Shown piece after piece: positions 54,328 to 62,900 of a DNA stretch of 64,000 nt (the first letter of the stretch is position 1; each line of letters begins with the position of its first letter). Source of the stretch: an uncultured Collinsella sp. Lineage in GTDB: Bacteria > Actinomycetota > Coriobacteriia > Coriobacteriales > Coriobacteriaceae. Made by a program: the position numbers and the translations under genes. The stretch is taken from positions 1 to 64,000 of the forward strand of contig URKM01000003.1 in NCBI GenBank assembly GCA_900548365.1, given 5' to 3'. The notes beneath the pieces are model-generated. The model saw nothing but the letters and a program-made list of their open reading frames with translations. It ran no database searches and had not been told where the DNA came from.

Positions 54328-55647
54328 TCACGACGCGTCGCGCCCGCGTGCGAGTCGCGCATGCACGATGCCGGCCAGCGCACCGATCAACGAAGGAATC
54401 ACCCATCCCATACCGAATGAAGCCAGCGGTATCGCATCGAACGGCAACCACGTGCCGGGAAGGAACGCATCGCGGACGCTGGTCGCAACGCTCACCAGCG
54501 CCGCGGCGCCAACGACCCACGGCCATACCTGCGGCACGCGATCGCATGCCTTGTGGAGCATTCCCATGAGTACGAGCACAATCGAGATGGGGTACAGCGC
54601 GTTGAGCAGCGGAACCGAGAAAGTCAGAATGGCATCGAGGCCGAAGTTCGAGACCGCGCAGGAGAAAACAGCGAAACCAAGAGCCCAGACCTTATAGGGG
54701 ACCTTCGGCAACACGCTGGCAAAATACGTCCCGCAGCAACTGATGAGTCCGATGCATACGTTGAGGCACGCCAGCAAGAAGATGGCCGCCACCAACACGA
54801 GACCGATCGTTCCGAAGTGCATCGAGGCGGAAGCGCTCAAGATAGCGGCGCCGTTCGTGAGGCCGGGATCGGACACGCTGAGATTCGCGCCCACGACCGC
54901 CAGTCCGCAATAGATGAGCGCCATGAGGATACCGGCGAGCAATCCAGCGCGCGAGACCTCGCGCGTCAGGCCGGCATCGCTCGTAACACCGAGCTCGCGG
55001 ATGTTCGTGGCGATCACGATACCGAACGTCAGCGATGCGAGCAGGTCCATAGTCTGGTACCCCACGAGGAAACCCTGCAAGCCGGGGGCGGATGCATACG
55101 ATGCTTGCGCCGCCGCGATTCCCTCGGGAGCCGGATTGAACAGGGCGGCACCGGTCACTGCGACGATCAGGGCGATGAGCGCAGGGCCCGTCACATGGCC
55201 GAGCAGCCGGGTGAGGCGCCCGGGATGCATGGCGAGCAGATAGGCCGCGATGAAAAAGAGAACGGAGAACACCAGGCGCCCCATCTTAAGCGACACGCCC
55301 GCCGGCAACAGAGGCTGCAACATCTCGAAGGATGTCGACGAGGTGCGCGGAATCGCCAGGCACGGACCGATCGCCAGGTAGACCGCCGCTACGAACACGC
55401 TTGCGAACACGGGGTGCACGCGCGATGCCAGGTCGCGAATCGTCCCGGCAAGCGCGACGGCGACGATACCGAGCACCGGCAAGCCAATCCCCGCTGCCAG
55501 AAACCCCACCATAGCGGGCACGCCGTCGGCACCCGCCTGCAAGCCAACCAACGGCGGAAGGATGAGGTTGCCCGCGCCGAAAAACATCGAGAAGAGCGTG
55601 ATTCCCACGAAGATCGACTGCCGAGGGCTCAAGGATTGTCTTTCCAT
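54328..55647 (-). CDS. brnQ: Branched-chain amino acid : cation symporter (BrnQ / LIVCS family)
   Basis: A 439-residue membrane carrier for Leu, Ile and Val, driven by Na+ or H+. The LIVCS hallmark FSMFFGAGNLILPP is at residues 18-31, followed by about twelve hydrophobic helices; GFLVGYQTMDLLASLTFG and GLISCCGTYF are also typical. Length is normal. I chose the ATG six bases after GGAG over upstream in-frame starts. It is divergent from nrdA, with a GC-rich palindromic gap between them. Confidence 0.93.
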   Translation of the reverse strand: MERQSLSPRQSIFVGITLFSMFFGAGNLILPPLVGLQAGADGVPAMVGFLAAGIGLPVLGIVAVALAGTIRDLASRVHPVFASVFVAAVYLAIGPCLAIPRTSSTSFEMLQPLLPAGVSLKMGRLVFSVLFFIAAYLLAMHPGRLTRLLGHVTGPALIALIVAVTGAALFNPAPEGIAAAQASYASAPGLQGFLVGYQTMDLLASLTFGIVIATNIRELGVTSDAGLTREVSRAGLLAGILMALIYCGLAVVGANLSVSDPGLTNGAAILSASASMHFGTIGLVLVAAIFLLACLNVCIGLISCCGTYFASVLPKVPYKVWALGFAVFSCAVSNFGLDAILTFSVPLLNALYPISIVLVLMGMLHKACDRVPQVWPWVVGAAALVSVATSVRDAFLPGTWLPFDAIPLASFGMGWVIPSLIGALAGIVHARLARGRDAS

Positions 55648-55711
55648 GTCCGCTCCGTTCATGCCGTAACGTATCGATATAACCGTACACTCTATCAAAC
55701 TCGCGGCCCCG

Positions 55712-55756
55712 CGCCCGCGGCGGGCGCGAGATGGCAAGCGCATATATCGCGCTTGC
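55712..55756. promoter_or_regulatory. Two dyads in the brnQ-nrdA control region
   Basis: GCGCCCG-CGG-CGGGCGC (55712-55728) and a perfect 8-bp inverted repeat GCAAGCGC-ATATATC-GCGCTTGC (55734-55756) lie about 100-140 bases before nrdA. The second has the ATATAT centre of NrdR boxes but not their ACACWA arms, so identity is open. Confidence 0.35.
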
Positions 55757-55853
55757 AAGGAGCGCGACTTTCCCCTCCGTTAATTGATACGGTTTTGGTA
55801 GCATAGTTAGCCATGTGAAACGCCTTGCCACGCAACCCGAAAGGATGCGCACC

Positions 55854-58409
55854 ATGCACAACAACACGTCAGGCGAAGCCCCGGTGGGCTGCGACATGAT
55901 AACCAAGCGAGACGGACGCGTCGAAGCGTACGATGGCGCCAAAATACGCATCGCCATGCAGCGGGCCTTCGGGGACCTCGCCCGGCAGGCAACCGACGAC
56001 CAGCTCGACGCGCTGCTCTCTTCCGTAGAGGCGTCCATGTCGGCCTGCGGCGCCTGCAGCGTCGAGGAGATCCAGGACCTGGTGGAGCGGACCCTCATGG
56101 AGCACGGCCACTATGATGTGGCAAAGGCGTACATCCTGTACCGCCACAAGCGCGCCGAACAGCGCGACCTGCGCGCAGCGCTCGCCCGCAGCGTCGGGGA
56201 CCCCGCGCTCGCATCTGTTTTCGAGCGCATCGCCCGCGACTTCCCCGAGCCCGCCTACAGCCTCGAGCAGCTCGACCATCGCTTCCAATCGTTCTCGAAG
56301 CCAGGCATGCCCGTCGCGGACCGCCTCGCGTCGCTCACCAAGGCTGCCGTCGAGCTCACCTCCCAGGAGGCGCCGCGCTGGGAGCTCGTCGCCGGGCGCC
56401 TGCTCGCGTTCTCCGCTCACCGCGCGCTCGCCGAAACCGAGTCGCGGCTCGGACTGCACACCCTCTACGACAAGATCCGCTACCTCACCGATGAGGGCCT
56501 GTACGGTTCCTATATCCCCGAGGGCTACTCGCGAGCCGAAATCGACCAGGCCCGCCTGTTCATCGACGACGCCCGCGACGAGCTATTCACCTACGCCGGC
56601 CTCGACCTCGTGCTCAAACGCTATACCGTCCGCTCGCACGATCACGAGCTGCTCGAGAGCCCGCAAGAGATGTACCTGGGCATCGCGCTCCACCTGGCCC
56701 TCCGGGAAAAGACCAACCGCATGCAGTGGGTCAAGCGCTTCTACGACATGCTGTCGCGCCTCGAGGTCACGATGGCGACGCCGACCCTCTCGAATGCCCG
56801 CAAGCCCTACCACCAGCTCTCGAGCTGCTTCATCGACACGGTGCCCGACAGCCTCACCGGCATCTACCGCAGCATCGACAACTTCGCGCAGGTGTCGAAA
56901 TACGGCGGCGGCATGGGTATGTACCTCGGCAAGGTCCGCGCGACCGGCGGTTCGATCCGAGGCTTCTCCGGCGTCGCGGGCGGCGTGATCCGGTGGATCC
57001 GCGTCATCAACGATACCGCCGTCGCGGTCGACCAGCTCGGCATGCGCCAGGGCGCCGTCGCGGTCTACCTCGATGCCTGGCACCGCGACCTGCCCGAATT
57101 CCTGCAGCTGCGCACCAACAACGGCGACGACCGCATGAAGGCGCACGACGTCTTCCCCGCCATCTGCTATCCCGACCTCTTCTGGCGCATGGCCGACGAG
57201 GACCTCGACCAGGCCTGGCACCTCATGTGCCCGCACGACATCCTCACGGTGAAGGGCTACGCGCTGGAGGACTACTACGGAGCGGAATGGGAGCGCCGTT
57301 ACCTTGACTGCATCGCCGACCCGCGCATCCCCAAGCGCACCCTCTCGATCAAGGACCTTATCCGACTCATCCTGAAGAGCGCCGTCGAGACCGGCACGCC
57401 GTTCACCTTCAACCGCGACGCCGTGAACCGCGCGAACCCCAATCCGCAGACGGGCATCATCTACTGCTCGAATCTGTGCACGGAGATCGCCCAGAACATG
57501 AGCGCGATCGAGGAGGTTTCGACCGAGGTCGTGACCGAGGACGGAGACACCGTGGTGGTCAAGACCACGCGCCCCGGCGACTTCGTCGTATGCAACCTGG
57601 CGAGCCTGTCGCTCGGCCGCCTGCCCGTGACAGATGCACCCAAGCTGCGCGAGACCGTGCGCACCGTGGTCCGCGCGCTCGACAACGTGATCGACCTCAA
57701 CTACTACATGCTCCCCTACGCCGAGATCACCACCAAGCGCTACCGCGCGATCGGCCTGGGCGTCTCCGGATACCACCATATGCTCGCGATCAACGGCATC
57801 CCCTGGGAAAGCGAACAGCACCTCGAATTCGTCGACCGCGTCTTCGAGGACATCAACCGCTATGCCATCGAGGCTTCCTGCGACCTCGCCGCCGAGCGCG
57901 GCGCCTACGGCCTCTTCGAAGGCAGCGACTGGCAGACCGGCGCGTACTTCGAAAAGCGCGGCTACGCCGGCGTGGCCTGGCGCGAGCTCGCGGATCGCGT
58001 GGCCGCGCAGGGCATGCGCAACGGCTATCTGCTCGCCGTCGCCCCCACCAGCTCGACCTCGATTCTCTCCGGCACCACCGCCGGCATCGACCCGGTCATG
58101 CGGAAGTTCTTCCTGGAAGAGAAGAAGGGCAGCATGCTGCCGCGCGTCGCGCCCGAGCTCTCCCCCGCCACGTACTGGTATTACAAGCCCGCGCATCTCA
58201 TCGATCAGATGTGGAGCGTCCGAGCCGCCGGCGTCCGCCAGCGCCATATCGACCAGGCGCAATCGATGAACCTCTACATCACCAACGATTACACCATGCG
58301 CCAGGTGCTCGACCTCTACCTCGAAGCATGGCGCCACGGGGTCAAGACGATTTACTATGTTCGAAGCAAGTCCCTCGAAGTCGAGGAATGCGAGAGCTGC
58401 TCCAGCTGA
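55854..58409 (+). CDS. nrdA: Ribonucleoside-diphosphate reductase, alpha subunit (class Ia)
   Basis: An 851-residue catalytic subunit that reduces ribonucleotides for DNA synthesis. An ATP-cone (about 18-105, TKRDGRVEAYDGAKIRIAMQ) gives allosteric control. Active-site residues are visible: the Cys in SSCFIDT, the NxCxE set in YCSNLCTEI, the partner Cys in FVVCNLASL, and a C-terminal CESCSS redox pair. Tyr residues for radical transfer lie near the end of the barrel (ATYWYYK). I chose the ATG after GAAAGGA; a GTG 39 bases upstream has no ribosome site. nrdB follows after 207 bases in the same direction. Confidence 0.96.
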   Translation: MHNNTSGEAPVGCDMITKRDGRVEAYDGAKIRIAMQRAFGDLARQATDDQLDALLSSVEASMSACGACSVEEIQDLVERTLMEHGHYDVAKAYILYRHKRAEQRDLRAALARSVGDPALASVFERIARDFPEPAYSLEQLDHRFQSFSKPGMPVADRLASLTKAAVELTSQEAPRWELVAGRLLAFSAHRALAETESRLGLHTLYDKIRYLTDEGLYGSYIPEGYSRAEIDQARLFIDDARDELFTYAGLDLVLKRYTVRSHDHELLESPQEMYLGIALHLALREKTNRMQWVKRFYDMLSRLEVTMATPTLSNARKPYHQLSSCFIDTVPDSLTGIYRSIDNFAQVSKYGGGMGMYLGKVRATGGSIRGFSGVAGGVIRWIRVINDTAVAVDQLGMRQGAVAVYLDAWHRDLPEFLQLRTNNGDDRMKAHDVFPAICYPDLFWRMADEDLDQAWHLMCPHDILTVKGYALEDYYGAEWERRYLDCIADPRIPKRTLSIKDLIRLILKSAVETGTPFTFNRDAVNRANPNPQTGIIYCSNLCTEIAQNMSAIEEVSTEVVTEDGDTVVVKTTRPGDFVVCNLASLSLGRLPVTDAPKLRETVRTVVRALDNVIDLNYYMLPYAEITTKRYRAIGLGVSGYHHMLAINGIPWESEQHLEFVDRVFEDINRYAIEASCDLAAERGAYGLFEGSDWQTGAYFEKRGYAGVAWRELADRVAAQGMRNGYLLAVAPTSSTSILSGTTAGIDPVMRKFFLEEKKGSMLPRVAPELSPATYWYYKPAHLIDQMWSVRAAGVRQRHIDQAQSMNLYITNDYTMRQVLDLYLEAWRHGVKTIYYVRSKSLEVEECESCSS

Positions 58410-58616
58410 TTCGGCTTTCACGTTGGAAGCCCGGCCTCGCGGACGCCGGGGCCACGTCGAGGCGGAGCCTTCCGTACCACTGCCTCGCAGAAGCCCCCCG
58501 GCGCCCCGTCTCGCCGGCCGACCATCGCGCAGACACCGAGACGGCTCCATATCGACCCCATCGACCCGCCCTCGACCCGCTCGCAAACCGCCCGCAACCC
58601 ACCCAAGGAGGCACCC

Positions 58617-59675
58617 ATGACGCTTGACGCCACCGCCCAGCTGGTCCGCAAGCCGCTTTTCAACCCGGATGGCCCGACCGACGTCGCCGCCCGGCGTATG
58701 ATCGGCGGCGACACCACCAATCTCAACGATTTCAACAACCTCAAGTATCCCTGGGTTTCAAGCTGGTATCGCCAGGCCATGAACAACTTCTGGATCCCAG
58801 AGGAAATCAACCTCATGCAGGACGTGAAGGACTATCCGAACCTCTCCGCCGATGAGCGCGCGGCATACGACAAGATCTTGTCATTCCTCGTCTTCCTCGA
58901 CTCGCTCCAGACCGCCAACCTGCCCAATATCAGCGAGTACATCACCGCAAACGAAGTCAATCTCTGCCTGCATATCCAAGCCTTCCAGGAATGCGTGCAC
59001 AGCCAGAGCTACAGCTACATGCTCGACACCATCTGCAGTCCCGAGCAGCGCAACGACATCCTCTACCAGTGGAAGACCGATGAGCGCCTGCTCGCGCGCA
59101 ACACCTTCATCGGTGATCGCTACAACGAGTTCCAAGACAAAAAGGACGGCCGCACCTTGCTCAAGGTGCTGATGGCGAACTACATCCTCGAAGGCGTGTA
59201 CTTCTATTCCGGCTTCATGTTCTTCTACAACCTCGCGCGCATGGGCAAGATGCCCGGCAGCGCCCAGGAGATCCGCTACATCAATCGCGATGAGAACACG
59301 CACCTGTGGCTGTTCCGCAGCATCATCTTGGAGCTGCAGAAAGAGGAGCCGCAGCTCTTTACCGAAGAGAGCGTTGCCGAACTCCGTGCGATGCTGGAGG
59401 AGGGCGTGCGCCAGGAGATCGCGTGGGGCCATTACGTGGTCGGCGACCGCATCCCCGGCCTAACCAAGCAGATGGTGACGGACTACATTCGCTATCTCGG
59501 CAACCTGCGTTGGAGCTCGCTGGGCTACGGGCATCTCTACGAGGACAATCAACGCGAGCCCGCCGACATGGCCTGGGTATCGCAATACAGCAACGCGAAC
59601 ATGGTGAAGACCGACTTCTTCGAAGCGAAATCAACGGCCTACGCCAAATCGACCGCGCTTGTGGACGACCTGTAA
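58617..59675 (+). CDS. nrdB: Ribonucleoside-diphosphate reductase, beta subunit
   Basis: A 352-residue ferritin-like radical subunit. The metal ligands can be placed: Asp in FLDSLQ, Glu and His in QECVHSQSY, Glu in YILEGVYFYSG, Glu and His in RDENTHLWL. The radical Tyr is four residues after the first His (HSQSY), so this is a Tyr-radical enzyme rather than the Phe (class Ic) type. The C terminus STALVDDL is the docking tail for NrdA. The ATG follows AAGGAGG. A terminator follows about 65 bases after the stop. Confidence 0.96.
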   Translation: MTLDATAQLVRKPLFNPDGPTDVAARRMIGGDTTNLNDFNNLKYPWVSSWYRQAMNNFWIPEEINLMQDVKDYPNLSADERAAYDKILSFLVFLDSLQTANLPNISEYITANEVNLCLHIQAFQECVHSQSYSYMLDTICSPEQRNDILYQWKTDERLLARNTFIGDRYNEFQDKKDGRTLLKVLMANYILEGVYFYSGFMFFYNLARMGKMPGSAQEIRYINRDENTHLWLFRSIILELQKEEPQLFTEESVAELRAMLEEGVRQEIAWGHYVVGDRIPGLTKQMVTDYIRYLGNLRWSSLGYGHLYEDNQREPADMAWVSQYSNANMVKTDFFEAKSTAYAKSTALVDDL

Positions 59676-59738
59676 GGTCCGCAACACCCTGCCCGTTCGC
59701 TTCAGCAACGCTCCCCGGCCATTCGCACGGGAGCCATA

Positions 59739-59786
59739 CGAGCCGCGCCTGCACATCGTCATCGCGATGCGGACGCGGCTCGTTTT
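59739..59786 (+). terminator. Terminator of nrdAB
   Basis: An 8-bp stem GAGCCGCG/CGCGGCTC with an internal CATCG/CGATG hairpin is followed by GTTTTCG, 64 bases after nrdB. Confidence 0.6.
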
Positions 59787-59855
59787 CGAATCGATGCTGA
59801 ATTGGGCGGCCTTGGGGTGGAGTGCTGCAAGAGTGCCCGCAGAGCAGCGGTCCAT

Positions 59856-59892
59856 AAAAATAGGGATGGAGCCCGTAGGCCCCATCCCTATT
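59856..59892 (-). terminator. Terminator of the GH20 gene
   Basis: On the minus strand ATAGGGATGG/CCATCCCTAT with an inner GCC/GGC pairing is followed by TTTTTATGG, about 35 bases after the GH20 stop. Confidence 0.85.
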
Positions 59893-59925
59893 GCCCTATA
59901 TAAGCACGACGCCTAGGCGCTGATC

Positions 59926-62900
59926 TTACTTGCGACGACGTGCGCGCGCGTAGCCAGCTGCCAGCAAACCGCTGCCGCCCAGCATGGAGAGGGCTGCGAC
60001 GGCCATGGAGGCGTCGCCGGTCTGGACGAGCGAGTCGCCCTTGTTACCGGAAGGCCTGTCCGGATTCACGGGCTGGTCGGGGTTGACCGGCTTGTCGGGG
60101 TTGACCGGAGGCTCCGGATCCTCGTTCTTCTGGAACTTGGCGACCAGCTCGATATCGGAGGTCACCTTGGTGGCGAAGTCGAAGTCCTTGCCATCGAGCT
60201 GCCAGGCCACGAACGTGTAGCCATCCTTCACGGGGTCGGTGGCGGGCTTGGCCACGGCCTTGCCCTCCTCGACCTCGATCGTCTCGACGACCTTGCCGTC
60301 GGCCTTGAACGTTACGGTGAACGTCTTGGGCTCGGGCTCCGGATCCTCGTTCTTCTGGAACTTGGCGACCAGCTCGATATCGGAGGTCACCTTGGTGGCG
60401 AAGTCGAAGTCCTTGCCATCGAGCTGCCAGGCCACGAACGTGTAGCCATCCTTCACGGGGTCGGTGGCGGGCTTGGCCACGGCCTTGCCCTCCTCGACCT
60501 CGACCGTCTCGACGACCTTGCCGTCGGCCTTGAACGTCACGGTGAACGTCTTGGGCTCGGGGTCGGGGGTCACGCCGCCGTCGACGCGCTTGAAGCGCGC
60601 CTCGAGGGCAACGTTGTAGTCGGTGGGAACCTTGTAGGACAGGTCCTCGGAAACCGGCTCGTCGGAGCCGGGGGCGAACCAGCCCACGAACTCCAGCTTC
60701 TCGCCGGGCTTGGCGGTGAGCGTCAGCTCGGTGCCGCCCTTGACCTCGGCGCGGTACACGGACTTGGAATCATCCAGATCCCCAGCGGTACCGGACACGA
60801 CGGAATCAACGGCCTTGCCGGTCGTCAGGTCGAGCGTGCCGTCCTCGGCAGCAGCATAGCTCTTGCTCGCCACGTACACGGAGTTCGTGGGAGCCGGCTT
60901 GTTGGCGATGTCGAACTCGGACACGGCAACCCAGTTATCGTTGGACTGCGTCGCCTCGAAGCGGACGCCGAAGACGGTCTGCGCCTCGAACGTCACGGTC
61001 TTCTTGGACGAATCGGCCTTGAACGTCGCGTCCTTGGCGACCTCCTGCCACTCGCCGTCCTTGGCGGTCTTGATGAAGACGTTGGCCTTCGTCACCTGGC
61101 CGCTCGCCTGCGGGGCGCGCGGGGTGAAGGAGAACTGGTTGATCTCGTAGCCCTTACCGAAGTCGATCTCGACCCAGATGGGGTTGGTCACGTCGAGCTT
61201 GCCGTTCTTGTTCTCGGCAGTGGCATCCTTCCAGTTGGAGTGCCAGATCGTAGCAGCATCGTTATCGTATGCGTGCTCGATACGACCGCCGGCGGGCTCG
61301 CCCGTGAGGGTCTGGGAGTTGGTCTTGGCGGTCCAGTCCTTCTTGTTGTACTGGTCGACGACCTCCTCGGCCTTAGCGGGCTTCACGACGATGTTGTCGA
61401 TGCGGGCGGCGATGCCGTTCTCCTTGGAGCCGATGCGCTCGAGCGGCATGGTGAAGGTTGCGTTGGTGATGCCATCCTTGGTCACGCGGTTGGCGTCGAC
61501 GTTGAAGAAGCTGCCGGTGGCGTCACCGATCTTCTCGCCATCAACGTACAGCGTGGCCTTCTGGGTCTCGGTGCGGATGGAGATGTTGACCTTCTTGCCC
61601 ACGGGGAGCTTGTAATCGAAGGAGTAATCATACAGCTCGCGGGTGAAGCCCAGCTTGCCATCGTCCATCACGCGAATGTCGAGCGTGCCATACGGAGCGT
61701 CAGCCTCGAAGAGGATGTCGCCCGGGCAGGCGGGCTTGTCGAGGGTGATGTCGAAGGAGAGGTCGGTGCCGGCAGCGATCTTCTGGACCGGGGAGGTCAC
61801 ATAGGAAGCGCCGCCCTCGAGGACGAGCTCGCCCTTCTCGACCTTCGCCTTGGCGCCCTCGACAAGGTTGCGACCGTTCTCGCTCTTGTCGGCAAGGCCC
61901 TTCTCGAAGTCGTACTCGGCGTAGGTGTCGCCCTTCTTGGAAACCTTGCTGTAGGGGTTCACGCGAGGAGCGTCGCCGGTCTTCTCGACGATGTTGTAGA
62001 GGTTCTCGTAGCCGGCGTCGCCAGCGCCCTTCTCCATACCGGTGGGCGCCCAGGTGTTCTCGGCGTAGACCGGCATCGCGTCGAAGAAGCGCGCGTACTC
62101 GTCGGCCTCGGAAAGACCACACGCATTGGTATCGATGTTATCGTTCCAGATCGCGAACGCGCCGCCCAGGATCCTGGAGTCGCTCGCGGGCAGAACCTTG
62201 CCACCGAAGTTGTTCGGATCGTAGTTCTTGTACAGGCTGTTGGTGTTCAGGTAGTCACCATAGGCACCGCGGTTGCCACCACCGTTGGGCACCATGTAGC
62301 CATAGGTGTCCAGGATGTTGATGAGCGAGTAGCCCTTGTTGAACATGCGGACGGGGTTGGCCCAACCGAGCGACCAGATGTCCATCTGGACATCGGTTAC
62401 CTCAGGGGTGCCGTCTGCAGGCTCGGTGCCGCCACCATACAGGTAGGAGCTGTCGAAGCTGCCCCAGATACGCGGGGTGTGGCCGCTCTCCAGCAGGTGC
62501 GGGACCAGGTCGTTGTAGAAATCGCAATACGCGGGGCGCCCGTTGGGAACGATGAACTCGTCGGCACCGATGTGAACGACGGTGTCGGAATCGAAGACGG
62601 GGTCGTCGCCCTGGGTGTACTCATCGAAGATGTCCCTGATGAGCGCAAGCGCTTCGGGCTTGCGGACATCGAGGTGGTCGATGGCGGAACGCGTCGTGCT
62701 GCCAGCCGTGGTGACGCGCGTGTTGTGGACCGCCAGCTCGGGCCACACCTTGGTGAAGGCGACGGCATGGGCGGGCATGTCGATCTCGGGCACGATGTTC
62801 ATACCGAGCGAACGCTGGGTCTGGATGAACTCGCGCATGTTCTTCTTGGAGATGGCGTAGTCCTTGGCAGTCGGGGTCTCGCCCTCGTCGTTCGCGACGC

